A DNA stretch of 56,742 nt from Candidatus Poseidoniaceae archaeon (lineage in GTDB: Archaea; Thermoplasmatota; Poseidoniia; Poseidoniales; Poseidoniaceae). The translations under genes and the position numbers were made by a program. Below, in pieces: positions 28,545-37,933 of the stretch. How positions within the stretch are numbered: position 1 is the first letter of the stretch; every line of letters starts with the position of its first letter. The stretch lies in NCBI GenBank assembly GCA_938075675.1, contig CALJHE010000010.1:1-56742 (forward strand), given 5' to 3'. Below the pieces are notes generated by a model. That model saw nothing but the letters and a program-made list of their open reading frames with translations, was not told the origin of the DNA and searched no databases.

Positions 28545-29564
28545 ATGGCTCGTAGAGTTGAATTTACCAAGGCAGGTTCGCCAAGCACCATTCGAGTAAC
28601 TGAAATGCCAATGCCAGAACCAAAACAAGGTCAAGTGCGAGTGAAAGTAGCCTTCGCAGGAATCAACTTCGCAGACCTTCTGATGCGACTCGGCTTCTAC
28701 CAACCGCGCCCGCCCTATCCATTCACACCAGGATACGAGGTCAGTGGAACAATCGATGCTTTGGGTGAAGGTGAATCACGCTTTACCATTGGCCAGCGTG
28801 TTGTCGCAGCAATGTCCACGGGTGGACAGTCAAGTCATGTCGTGGTTGATACCCAACGCGTCTTACCATTGCCGGAACAGATTTCTCTAGAGGCTGCAGC
28901 CGCAATGCCGGTAACATACCTCACAGCACACCATATGTTGCATCACCTTGGTCATCTCGATGAAAACGAGTCCGTACTCATACACGGAGGTGCTGGCGGA
29001 GTTGGAACTGCAGCGTTGCAGTTATGTCAGTGGGCTGGAGTGAGTAAGGTTTGGGCAACTGCTTCAGGCTCAAAATCAGATATTATCGAATCCTATGGAG
29101 GAAGAGCCATCGACCGACACAACCAAGATTTCGTATCCATAATCAAAAAAGAAACTGACAATCAAGGCGTAGACCATATTCTTGACCCCATTGGAGGCGA
29201 CAACCTTACTCGTTCTCTTTCGGTTCTAAAAGAAGGCGGCCGCCTCTATACATACGGCATGTCTGCGGTAGCACCAACCTCGAAACGTTCAATGATTCGT
29301 TCGTTTTTAGCATGGAGGAAAACCCCCGCATTTGACCCACTCAGACTCATGACCAGAAACAGAGGAGTGTTTGGAGTCCATATGGGGACTTGGAAGAATG
29401 AAGCTGTCATGTTGAAACAATTAGAGCGAATCATGGAGGGAGTCCTCACTGGAGCACTCAAACCCGTTATTGATTCCATCTTTGATGTCGAAGACGTAGC
29501 AAAGGCCCATCAATACCTCCACGATGGAAAAAACATCGGTAAAGTCCTACTACGGTTTGAGTGA
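28545..29564 (+). CDS. Zinc-free MDR oxidoreductase, quinone reductase/VAT1-like
   Basis: 339 residues. GroES-like N-terminal domain with GINFADLLMRLG and PGYEVSG, then a Rossmann fold with HGGAGGVGTAALQL for NADPH. No zinc-ligand cysteines, as in quinone oxidoreductases and VAT-1. Probably reduces quinones or enones with NADPH in the cytoplasm. It follows the NUDIX-lactamase gene closely and precedes rqcH by about 40 bases, so the three may be one transcript. Confidence 0.93.
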   Translation: MARRVEFTKAGSPSTIRVTEMPMPEPKQGQVRVKVAFAGINFADLLMRLGFYQPRPPYPFTPGYEVSGTIDALGEGESRFTIGQRVVAAMSTGGQSSHVVVDTQRVLPLPEQISLEAAAAMPVTYLTAHHMLHHLGHLDENESVLIHGGAGGVGTAALQLCQWAGVSKVWATASGSKSDIIESYGGRAIDRHNQDFVSIIKKETDNQGVDHILDPIGGDNLTRSLSVLKEGGRLYTYGMSAVAPTSKRSMIRSFLAWRKTPAFDPLRLMTRNRGVFGVHMGTWKNEAVMLKQLERIMEGVLTGALKPVIDSIFDVEDVAKAHQYLHDGKNIGKVLLRFE

Positions 29565-29607
29565 GCATTGAAGAAGCGTCGATGGCAGGTTGGTTTGAGG
29601 CGAGCGA

Positions 29608-31782
29608 ATGAAAGCAGCAATGTCAAGTTTCGACCTACGCGCAGTTGCACGTGAAATGAACGCATTTGCAGGAGCGTATGTCAAAAAAGCATACATGCCT
29701 CACTACGAGCAAATTGTGCTGCGAATCAATCCGAAAGAAAGAGATCAATTTGACCTCGTATTGGTACGAGGTGCCCGTATTTACACCTCGAACAGAGACC
29801 GCCCAATGCCCATGACACCGCCGCCGTTTGCGATGGTCTTGCGAAAGCATCTGAAAAATGCACGAATGACCGGTGTACGACAACTCGGATTTGACCGAGT
29901 CCTCTGCTTTGACTTCGATACGAAGTTTGGCAAGTACCACCTGTATGTTGAGGTGTTTCGAGATGGAAATATCATCTTAACCGACGAAGAGGGCGTCATT
30001 ATCCAACCCCTTACACACGCTTCATACGCCGGAAGGACGCTCAAAAAAGGCGTTGTATACATTCCGCCGCCTGCTGCAATGGATCCACATAACATCAGCG
30101 AGGAAGAACTTTCCGAGATGTTCAAATCGTCGGACAGAGACCTTGTATCGACGCTCGGAGGCAAGGTAAATCTTGGAGGAACTCACGCAAATGCTGTCTG
30201 TTCCCTCGCAGGTTTTGAAGCAAACATCGATACACAGAGTGTTGATGTTGGGAGAATACATGACGCCCTTCAGTCGTTATTGACCGAACTTGCCGAAACT
30301 CGTGTAGGCTACTTGTTGCTGAAAGCGGATGAAGAAACGTCTGCCTCTGAATTAGAAGAAAAAGCAAAAGGTTACTCTCCCAACGGCGACAGAGATCGAT
30401 TTTATGAAAAATACGCAACTGAAGCAACGCCCACCCTTCTACCGAATCATGCTGAGGCCCCAAAGGCCATGTTCTCTTCACTGTGCCAAGCAGTCAACGC
30501 TTGGAAAGGAGCGCACGACGCAATGGCGCTGGCTCGACGAGAGGCCGAAAAATTAGATATCGCTGCACCAGGGCGTGGACATTCGACCGATGTTGAGCGG
30601 CTAGAAAGGCGAAAAGCGCAACAAGAAAAGGCACTGGAAGGTTTTTCTGCCAAAATTGAGAAACAACAAATGCTCGGACATACGATTCAAAACAACTGGA
30701 CACACATCGAGAGTTTACTGAGTCAAGTTTCTACAGCGGTTGATGAAAAGGGTTGGAGTCAAGTTAAAAAAGACGCAAAGCAAGTAGATTGGATTGTTTC
30801 ACTCAACGCAGCAGAGCGAACATTCGTGACCGTTTTACCCGATGAAGAAGGGCAACCGAATGGGCCTCAAGCAACGCTTTCTCTCGATCAAACTGTTCAT
30901 CAAAATGCTCAACGGCATTTCGAGGCTGCTCGCAAGCAAAAGGACAAAACCTCTGGAGCGGTTCAAGCGTTGGAAGATACTGTTTTGCATTTACAACGAG
31001 CCGTGAAGAAAGAGGCAAAACAGCAAGCGAGTGGGAAACTCAACAAAGTGAAACGAAGCAAGCGCTTATGGTTTGAGAGCCACAAATGGAGCATGCTAAC
31101 TGGAGGGCATTTATTGGTCGGTGGCCGAGATGCCAAAGGCAATGACTCCATTGTCAAAAAGCATCTTTCAGGAGCAGATATGTATCTTCACGCAGACTTG
31201 CACGGCGCACCAAGTTGTAGCCTACGAGCAACTCAAGGGTTCGCTGTTGACCAACACAAACCTGCGCACATACCTGATGATGTTCCTGCCTTCAGACTCG
31301 TCGACAAACTTGGCGATGAGCGAATAACATCTGAAAAACTGGAAGAAGCTGCCACGCTCGCTCTGTGCTGGAGTCGTGCTTGGGCCGGAGGTGGGGCTCA
31401 CGGAACTGTGTATTCAGTCAAGCCCGCACAAGTATCAAAGACGGCCCAAACGGGAGAATACGTCGGTAAAGGCTCGTTTATTGTTCGTGGGCAACGCCAA
31501 TGGTTCAAAGATTTAGATGTTCAAATTGGCATTGGAATCGTTGCGATTAATGGTGTGCCTCTGCTCATGGGAGGGATGCCTGAGACCATACGATCAATCT
31601 GCCAACGGTTTGCTATTCTTCGACCAGGTCTCACTAAAAAGGAGCAACTCGCCAATCGGATTTACAAAAATACTGGCCTTATGACCGATGATGTGCTGCC
31701 TGTGTTGCCCGGTGCTGCAGAAATTATCGAAGATTACGGAATCTTCAGTCCAGTGAAAACCAACAACTCAGAAGAAGAGTGA
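29608..31782 (+). CDS. rqcH: RqcH/Rqc2/NEMF family ribosome quality control protein (NFACT)
   Basis: 724 residues, the usual length for archaeal members. The NFACT-N domain begins with SSFDLRAVAREMN and keeps the Asp-Arg pair (Asp96-Arg97 in GFDRVL) that helps recruit tRNA-Ala for C-terminal tailing. The middle region has a long coiled coil (about residues 300-500). The NFACT-R domain follows (WFESHKWSMLTGGHLLVGGRD, HADLHGAPS). It acts on the large subunit carrying a stalled nascent chain. It converges on the DEAD-box helicase gene with a single base between stops. Confidence 0.95.
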   Translation: MKAAMSSFDLRAVAREMNAFAGAYVKKAYMPHYEQIVLRINPKERDQFDLVLVRGARIYTSNRDRPMPMTPPPFAMVLRKHLKNARMTGVRQLGFDRVLCFDFDTKFGKYHLYVEVFRDGNIILTDEEGVIIQPLTHASYAGRTLKKGVVYIPPPAAMDPHNISEEELSEMFKSSDRDLVSTLGGKVNLGGTHANAVCSLAGFEANIDTQSVDVGRIHDALQSLLTELAETRVGYLLLKADEETSASELEEKAKGYSPNGDRDRFYEKYATEATPTLLPNHAEAPKAMFSSLCQAVNAWKGAHDAMALARREAEKLDIAAPGRGHSTDVERLERRKAQQEKALEGFSAKIEKQQMLGHTIQNNWTHIESLLSQVSTAVDEKGWSQVKKDAKQVDWIVSLNAAERTFVTVLPDEEGQPNGPQATLSLDQTVHQNAQRHFEAARKQKDKTSGAVQALEDTVLHLQRAVKKEAKQQASGKLNKVKRSKRLWFESHKWSMLTGGHLLVGGRDAKGNDSIVKKHLSGADMYLHADLHGAPSCSLRATQGFAVDQHKPAHIPDDVPAFRLVDKLGDERITSEKLEEAATLALCWSRAWAGGGAHGTVYSVKPAQVSKTAQTGEYVGKGSFIVRGQRQWFKDLDVQIGIGIVAINGVPLLMGGMPETIRSICQRFAILRPGLTKKEQLANRIYKNTGLMTDDVLPVLPGAAEIIEDYGIFSPVKTNNSEEE

Positions 31783-31783
31783 T

Positions 31784-33379
31784 TCAGTTCTTTTTCCCAC
31801 CACGGTATCCACCGTTTTTGTTACCGTAACCGCTGGAGGATTTCTTACCCCCTTGGTAGCCTTTGCTTGAACTTTTACTTGGCTTGTAATTTTGACCACG
31901 TGATTCACCACGGTAATAATCACTCTTGCCGCCGCCAGATTTTCCACCACGGTATCCGCCACCGCCGCCACGACCACCGCCGCCACCGCCACGGTATCCA
32001 CCGCCGCCGCCTCGACCGCCGCCACCGCCACGGTATCCACCGCCGCCGCCACGACCACCGCCGCCACCGCCACGGAATCCACCGCCGCCGCCACGACCAC
32101 CGCCGCCACCGCCACGATATCCGCCGCCACGACCACCGCCGTTGCGTGAACCGTAATGTCCACCACGGCCACCCGAATCGTTACGATTCGAACGTTGTCT
32201 ACGGTCTGCCGCAATGTATTCAACTTCAAATTCTGGAAGTACTGAAAACTCCGGTGGTTCAAAATCAACCCGGATTCCGACATCACGTTGAATACGGCCG
32301 TATTGTTTCTTCTGAGGCTTTTGAACAAGGGAAATGACGATGCCCGTATTTCCGCCTCGAGCTGTTCGTCCGCTTCGGTGCTTGTACGCCTTACCGTTTT
32401 CTGGAGGATCGTAATGAATCACACAATTTACGCCTTCGACGTCAATTCCACGGGCTGCAACATCGGTAGCAATCAAGGCCATGCACTCTCCGTGTTGGAA
32501 ACGTTTCATGGCACCGTCTCGCTGACGTTGTGAAAGACCACCGTGGAGCGTTTCGATTGCCATGCCGTCGAATTGCATCTCATCTCCGACCCGGTCGACC
32601 CCGTTTCTTGTTCGACAGAAAATGATGGTGCGTCCACACTTTCGAATGATTTCCGAAGAAATCGTTGACTTTTTCGAATTTGGCATGAGCCAGAAGTAGT
32701 GCGTCATGCTTTCCATAGTCACTTCTTTAGGACCAACTTCGATGGTCACCGGATCGGTTTGATAATCACGCACAAGGTCAGCGACTTCGTCATCGAGAGT
32801 TGCGCTAAAAAGAATCGTTTGGCGGTCTTTCTTGCATCGATCAAGAATCTTGCACACAGGTTCCATGAATCCCATGTCTGCCATTCGGTCTGCTTCATCA
32901 AGAACAACTATTCCTACATCATCGAGCGAAACTGCACCCCGCTCCATCATGTCAATCAAACGACCTGGGCAAGCCACGAGAACATCGATTCCACGTTCGA
33001 GTGCACGGTATTGTTTCTGGTAAGAACTACCACCGTACATGGCTTGAACATAGAGTTGCAATTCGTAGGCTAGCGGATCAAGGACGTTGAAGATCTGTTC
33101 GGCCAATTCACGAGTTGGTGTGAGAATAAGAGAAGTCGGTCGGCTAGGTTCTGCCTCTTCGGTCATTGCCAAAAGTGGCAAACCGAATGCGAGAGTTTTA
33201 CCGGAGCCCGTAGGTGCTCGACAGCAAACATCGCGGCCCAACATAGCATCTGGAATCGATTCCCGTTGGACTTCAAAGGGCTCGACGATTCCTTGTTGCT
33301 TGAGGGCCTCGACCAAAAGTGGTTCAATTCCAAGATCTTCAAACGATACCATCGGCTTACCCCAACTGTTGGCCGTCAT
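31784..33379 (-). CDS. DEAD-box RNA helicase with long RGG/Gly-rich tail
   Basis: Up to 531 residues; an ATG at 33352 (before SFEDLG) is an equally good start. Q motif around Gln38, Walker A APTGSGKT at 55-62, PTRELAEQ, DEAD at 161-164, SAT at 192-194 and HRSGRTAR at 334-341 make a complete helicase core. Residues 400-531 are almost only Gly, Arg, Ser, Tyr and Lys, with YRGG/RGGGG repeats, as in RNA chaperones and condensate-forming helicases such as Ded1/DDX4 (comparison only). Likely roles are RNA remodelling, ribosome assembly or cold adaptation. Downstream of thiolase on the same strand, 63 bases away. Confidence 0.95.
   Translation of the reverse strand: MTANSWGKPMVSFEDLGIEPLLVEALKQQGIVEPFEVQRESIPDAMLGRDVCCRAPTGSGKTLAFGLPLLAMTEEAEPSRPTSLILTPTRELAEQIFNVLDPLAYELQLYVQAMYGGSSYQKQYRALERGIDVLVACPGRLIDMMERGAVSLDDVGIVVLDEADRMADMGFMEPVCKILDRCKKDRQTILFSATLDDEVADLVRDYQTDPVTIEVGPKEVTMESMTHYFWLMPNSKKSTISSEIIRKCGRTIIFCRTRNGVDRVGDEMQFDGMAIETLHGGLSQRQRDGAMKRFQHGECMALIATDVAARGIDVEGVNCVIHYDPPENGKAYKHRSGRTARGGNTGIVISLVQKPQKKQYGRIQRDVGIRVDFEPPEFSVLPEFEVEYIAADRRQRSNRNDSGGRGGHYGSRNGGGRGGGYRGGGGGGRGGGGGFRGGGGGGRGGGGGYRGGGGGRGGGGGYRGGGGGGRGGGGGYRGGKSGGGKSDYYRGESRGQNYKPSKSSSKGYQGGKKSSSGYGNKNGGYRGGKKN
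31787..32182 (-). repeat. RGG/poly-Gly coding repeat of the DEAD-box helicase
   Basis: GC-rich tandem triplets encode alternating RGG, GYRGGGG and similar units over about 130 codons. The stretch also makes a Pro-rich reading frame on the plus strand, which is an artefact. Confidence 0.85.
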
Positions 33380-33442
33380 CCGGCCCTATTTGATACCACC
33401 AGTCGTAAAAGCCGCTGTTTTGTGGACTCAAGAGTTGTTGGT

Positions 33443-34633
33443 TCAGCGCCGAATAAGCATGGCTACGGCGTTGCCGCCACCCAAACACAGCGTTACAATG
33501 CCCGACTTTGCGTCGCATCGGCGCATAACGCCGAGCATCGTAATGAGGCATCGAGTTCCGCTGGAGCCGAGTGGATGCCCGAGACTAACTGCGCCTCCAT
33601 GGAGATTGAAGCGGTCTTCTGGAATGTTCAGTTCCTGAGCAACAGCACATGAAGCAGAAGCAAATGCTTCGTTGTGCTCATAAATTTCAACATCCAAAAC
33701 ATCCAATTGGTTTCTCTGCAAGAGCATTTGCACTGCTGGAATTGGCGCACTCATGACGCGCTCGGGCTCTACTCCGCTGGTACAATAGTCATCGATGTAA
33801 GCAATAATTTCCCAACCTTGTTGCTTTGCAAAGTCTGCGTTTGCCAAAACAACAGCGCTTGCGCCATCGTTCAGCGTACTGGCATTGCCGGCAGTGACTT
33901 GACCGTCTTTTTGGAACACGGGTCGTAAACCTGAAAGAGATTCTACATCCGTTTGAGGGCGAATGCCTTCGTCGCTCGAGAACACGATTGAAGGACCACG
34001 ACGTTGTGGAATCTCGACGGGGAAAAGTTCCCAATCAAACCATCCTTCGGTTTGTGCTTGAGATGCCAGTCGGTGGCTGCGAGCAGCAAAGGTATCGGAT
34101 TGTACTCGTGTGATTGAGCATTCTTTCGCAACCGTCTCACCGGTGTTCCCCATGTGAACATCATTGTATCCATCCCAAAGGCCGTCGTGAATCATTGAAT
34201 CGACGAGGGTAGAGTTGCCCATTTTTGCTCCTTTGCGATGGTTCATCAAAAGGTGAGGAGCGTTCGACATACTTTCCATTCCTCCCGCAACAATGACGTT
34301 GTACTCTCCAGCACGGATGCTGTTTGCCCCGATCATGGCAGCCTTGAGAGAACTGCCACAAACTTTGTTGATGGTTACGCACGGTGTCGTTACTGGCAAT
34401 CCCGCCCCAAGAGCGACTTGACGTGCGGGATTCTGACCAACACCTGCTTGCAAAACTTGTCCAAAGATGACCTCATCAACGACGCCCTGCGCAGGATTTA
34501 TTCCAACTCTTTTGCAGACCTCTTCAACGGCAAGCACGCCCAAGTCAACGGCCTTCATACCTGAAAGAGCGCCCATGAATTTGCCAATTGGTGTGCGAGC
34601 CACGCCACAGATTGCGACTTTTGGTTTGCTCAT
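33443..34633 (-). CDS. Acetyl-CoA C-acetyltransferase (thiolase)
   Basis: 396 residues from ATG 34633, where the conserved N-terminus (KVAICGVARTPIGKF) begins. A longer reading frame would run into the divergent RNase PH promoter. Nucleophilic Cys in NKVCGSSLKAAM (about residue 90), HGGAVSLGHPLGSSG with the catalytic His, and a second Cys in TLCLGGG are all present. The reaction is condensation or cleavage of acetoacetyl-CoA, for the mevalonate route (archaeal lipids) or fatty-acid degradation. Confidence 0.95.
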   Translation of the reverse strand: MSKPKVAICGVARTPIGKFMGALSGMKAVDLGVLAVEEVCKRVGINPAQGVVDEVIFGQVLQAGVGQNPARQVALGAGLPVTTPCVTINKVCGSSLKAAMIGANSIRAGEYNVIVAGGMESMSNAPHLLMNHRKGAKMGNSTLVDSMIHDGLWDGYNDVHMGNTGETVAKECSITRVQSDTFAARSHRLASQAQTEGWFDWELFPVEIPQRRGPSIVFSSDEGIRPQTDVESLSGLRPVFQKDGQVTAGNASTLNDGASAVVLANADFAKQQGWEIIAYIDDYCTSGVEPERVMSAPIPAVQMLLQRNQLDVLDVEIYEHNEAFASASCAVAQELNIPEDRFNLHGGAVSLGHPLGSSGTRCLITMLGVMRRCDAKSGIVTLCLGGGNAVAMLIRR

Positions 34634-34729
34634 ACCGTTCCGAATACCGTCGTATTCTTCAATGTGCGCGCCTTTGCGCATGGGTTTAATCATGAGAAGA
34701 CTTGATGAAGAGGAGGTGCTGGCCGATGT

Positions 34730-35554
34730 ATGGCGAAATTCAAGACCGAGTTTAGTACCGAGCGAGAAGCAAACGAAATGCGACATGTAGAAGTTGAAAT
34801 TGACTTCACTCCAAATGCGCTGGCCTCAATTCTTTACCGACAGGGTGACACCGTAATTCTGGCGTGCTGTACCAAAGAAGCACGGCTTCCCGGATGGTTT
34901 CCTCGTGATTCGACAAAAGGCTGGGTGCACGCAGAATATTCCCTCCTCCCTGGATCAACAGATTCTCGATTCCGTCGTGAGCGCCGCGGTGCAAAGGGAC
35001 GAACTCAGGAAATTGAACGTTTGATTGCTCGTTCACTGCGTGCAGCTGTTGACCTTGAGGCTCTAGGTCCAGTAGCGCTCAACGTCGATTGCGATGTCCT
35101 GAATGCTGACGGAGGCACCCGATGTGCTTCTATCACTGCGGCTAACATCGCACTGCGACTTGCCGTACGACGGTTGATTGCGCGAGGGCAATGCCTACCT
35201 CTCGATATGCGCCCTACTGAAGACCAACGAAAAGCCGGTTGGACTGCCCCATCACTTTCCGAAGCAGAACGTGTGAACCACGAAAACACAGTCATTCCTC
35301 ATGATTTAGCTGCCATTTCGGTGGGACTTATCGACGGCGAAGTCTACCTCGATTTGGATTACATTCTGGATTCTAACGCCGACGTCGACATGAACGTCGT
35401 CAAAACTGCTGATGGCAAATACGTCGAGATTCAAGGTACCGGCGAAGAGTCAACTTTCTCGGGAGATGAACTCATTGCACTTCTCGCACGAGCAGACGGC
35501 GGAATCGATGCCTTGTTCGAAGCTCAAAAGGCAATTCTCGACGGAATTGAATGA
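34730..35554 (+). CDS. rph: Bacterial-type RNase PH
   Basis: 274 residues, about 30 longer than usual. GRTQEIERLIARSLRAAVDL and the DCDVLNADGGTRCASIT phosphorolytic site match bacterial RNase PH much better than archaeal Rrp41. The enzyme trims RNA 3' ends with phosphate. ATG 34730 lies downstream of AGGAGGTG, although the spacing is long (about 12 bases). Divergent from thiolase. The tRNA-Phe gene follows 73 bases later, a fitting neighbour for a tRNA 3'-processing enzyme. Confidence 0.88.
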   Translation: MAKFKTEFSTEREANEMRHVEVEIDFTPNALASILYRQGDTVILACCTKEARLPGWFPRDSTKGWVHAEYSLLPGSTDSRFRRERRGAKGRTQEIERLIARSLRAAVDLEALGPVALNVDCDVLNADGGTRCASITAANIALRLAVRRLIARGQCLPLDMRPTEDQRKAGWTAPSLSEAERVNHENTVIPHDLAAISVGLIDGEVYLDLDYILDSNADVDMNVVKTADGKYVEIQGTGEESTFSGDELIALLARADGGIDALFEAQKAILDGIE

Positions 35555-35627
35555 AGATTGACGGTTGAGTTACCCAGCATTGTTTGGCGAAAGCCTTGAT
35601 ATGGCAGGTGTTCTCGCCGAACTGCAC

Positions 35628-35700
35628 GGGTCAGTAGCTTAGTTGGGAGAGCGCGGCACTGAAGATGCCGAGGTCGCTGGTTCAAGTCCGGCCTGACCCA
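35628..35700 (+). tRNA. tRNA-Phe (GAA anticodon)
   Basis: Cloverleaf: acceptor GGGTCAG with CTGACCC, D-arm GCTT...GAGC, anticodon stem CGGCA/TGCCG around loop CTGAAGA (anticodon GAA), T-arm GCTGG/CCGGC around TTCAAGT. Discriminator A; the following bases are CCT, so CCA is added after transcription. No intron. A TATA-like CTTGATATG lies about 27 bases upstream. Confidence 0.96.
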
Positions 35701-35810
35701 CCTCAACACCAATTGCGTTAGCCTTGTATTCGGCCGTTTCAACGGTTTTAACACTGAATCTCAAATTTTTCCATCGTTGGGTTCATTTGGTAGGTCTCTT
35801 TGCTTGGCTC

Positions 35811-37922
35811 ATGGGCGAAGGTAGCGTTGATTCTCATGATGAAGCCGAGCATGTCGACCACGAAACTAAAGCCCGAAATAAAATCTCCAAAGAATTGCTT
35901 GAAATCCGCAATCGCAGAAGCGGAGATTCCAAACACAGTTTCCTCTCGAAGAAAGAAAACTTCGTCTTGGCTGGGGGAATCATCTACACCATCCTCTACA
36001 CCCTGCTCATTTTCGGAATGACCTCGGGGGCGCTTGGAAACTCAACGACGATCGACCACTCTGCATCGAAAACATTCCTTGACATTGGCGGAGAATGTGA
36101 CGAGATTACGGATGAGCCATGGATTCTCATCTTCCCAAATGAAGATGCTGGGAAATTCTCAATGTACGGCTATAACCTACCCCCCGGGCATGCACTTGGA
36201 ACCTATACGATTCATCATCTTGAGGATGGAGTACATGCGATAGAATCTTGGACGAACTCATCAAGCATCGAAATTCCACCTGAAGGCAAAGCCAATGGGT
36301 GGTACTACTCTGCTCCATTCGAAGAACTAGAAGAAGGGCATTACGAATTGAATTATTCTATAACGGTATATAATCAATCGAATATCTCGACCGCAAGTGT
36401 TGTTGAAGGCGGGGAAGAAATATTCAAGTCTGTTGAATTTGAACTTGATATCTCAAAACAGACCTTTGCGTTCCTTCCATTTGTCGATTCGGAAAAGAAG
36501 CATCAAGTTCGCTTGACCGATACCGGCGCTCGCTCATGTTGGGGTATTCAAGACCTTGGCAACTGGGGATACATCCTCATCGGTGCTGAATTAGGTGGCG
36601 GCCGTGAAACAGCAATGTTGACCGGTGGTGCTGCAGGCATTCCTGCTTGGTGGATGGCGTTTTCTTCGCTTTCTCTCTCTGCTATTTCACTGCTTATCAT
36701 TTATCCACTCATGTACAAAGTCTATCACCAAGACAGCGACGATATTCTCTCAAGAAATCACATCTCTCAACTGGTCGAAGATTCAGTCATTAAGACCGCG
36801 AAACGGTTGAACATCGACATCGATTGGGAATTATATAAAATCGAACCTCGAGACCTCTCTATTGACATTATGGTCCCGTACAAAAATACGGAATCAACCC
36901 TCTCAGACAGTAAAGATGTACGTGCTGAAGTACTCCGTGAAGTGCTTGACGAGTTTGCAATATTCCGTGTGTTCAAGCCAGTTCAACTCACCGTTCGAAC
37001 CATTGGTGTGAATCAAGCCATAGACTTCGAATCAGGAGTTGGAATCGGGACCTCAGCCGAAGATCAAGACGAAGAAGGAGAACAAAACTACACCGATTTC
37101 TTCTCTGAACTGCACACCCTTTCAAGAGTCGAAGACGAAGTTCGTGAGAGTCTTGAACTGTTCTTTGCACGCCGACCGGATCTCAAGATGGAAGCGGCCG
37201 TTGTGACCAGCGATGATCGAGTCATCTTTGTGTCTGTGATTTACCGGCCAACACAGAGATTTGCTTTCTTCAGATTTAAGAAAACCCGAGATGAAGTGCA
37301 GACTGAATTACATCGTTTCATCTCTAAGCGAAATGCTGACCTGCTGGGTTCACAGGAATTGATTGTCAAAGGACGCAATCAAATCTCTACACTCTCCGAA
37401 CGCGCTGGAGCTGGGCGCGTCGAACGTGACATCAAGAACGACCAGCGCATCGTTGCTGTTGCAAAGCAAGATGGCTTTGGCGGCAAGATGTTGCAAACCA
37501 AACTCCTTGGTAACACACTTTCAACGGTCGAATACATGGCCAACGAAAAGCGCGAGATGATTAACAAATGGGGATTCTGGGGCTTAATCGTCTTCGTCTG
37601 GATTCCGTTCATGGCATCCGGCGTGTTGGTTGGAGCAATGCTCGGATTGTTATCTCGAATGAACTTCACTCGGGTACTTTCGGCAACCATCATCGGAGGT
37701 TCAATCGCCTCAGTCACATGGGCGTACACCGCTGAAGGCATTGTGAAATTTATGCACCAATACAAACTCGAGGCGGTTATTCCTTTGATTATTGTCGTCT
37801 TTGTTGGTGCTGCTTTCCTACACATTCGTTCGACTAAAATGCGACGACAAACTGAATTGTTTGAAGACACACTGCTCGATAATTTCCATGCGAACATCCA
37901 AGCCAAATACGGCGAACAGTAA
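35811..37922 (+). CDS. Large membrane protein with C-terminal small-multidrug-export-like domain
   Basis: 703 residues from ATG 35811; a TTG at 35724 would add 29 hydrophobic residues and is less likely. The first helix (NFVLAGGIIYTILYTLLIFG) precedes an extracytoplasmic domain of about 200 residues, then a helix near IPAWWMAFSSL and a cytoplasmic alpha/beta region of about 270 residues. The C-terminal set of three or so helices (WGFWGLIVFVWIPFMASG, GAMLGLLSRMNF) resembles the Sm_multidrug_ex family (PF06695). Transport activity is not shown by sequence. mogA starts 11 bases after its stop. Confidence 0.83.
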   Translation: MGEGSVDSHDEAEHVDHETKARNKISKELLEIRNRRSGDSKHSFLSKKENFVLAGGIIYTILYTLLIFGMTSGALGNSTTIDHSASKTFLDIGGECDEITDEPWILIFPNEDAGKFSMYGYNLPPGHALGTYTIHHLEDGVHAIESWTNSSSIEIPPEGKANGWYYSAPFEELEEGHYELNYSITVYNQSNISTASVVEGGEEIFKSVEFELDISKQTFAFLPFVDSEKKHQVRLTDTGARSCWGIQDLGNWGYILIGAELGGGRETAMLTGGAAGIPAWWMAFSSLSLSAISLLIIYPLMYKVYHQDSDDILSRNHISQLVEDSVIKTAKRLNIDIDWELYKIEPRDLSIDIMVPYKNTESTLSDSKDVRAEVLREVLDEFAIFRVFKPVQLTVRTIGVNQAIDFESGVGIGTSAEDQDEEGEQNYTDFFSELHTLSRVEDEVRESLELFFARRPDLKMEAAVVTSDDRVIFVSVIYRPTQRFAFFRFKKTRDEVQTELHRFISKRNADLLGSQELIVKGRNQISTLSERAGAGRVERDIKNDQRIVAVAKQDGFGGKMLQTKLLGNTLSTVEYMANEKREMINKWGFWGLIVFVWIPFMASGVLVGAMLGLLSRMNFTRVLSATIIGGSIASVTWAYTAEGIVKFMHQYKLEAVIPLIIVVFVGAAFLHIRSTKMRRQTELFEDTLLDNFHANIQAKYGEQ

Positions 37923-37933
37923 GGGGTGTAAAC

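Noticed and set aside
31867-32337. His/Arg- and Pro-rich plus-strand frames opposite the helicase tail
   Set aside because: They mirror the GGN/CGN repeat coding for RGG on the minus strand and have no start context or family.
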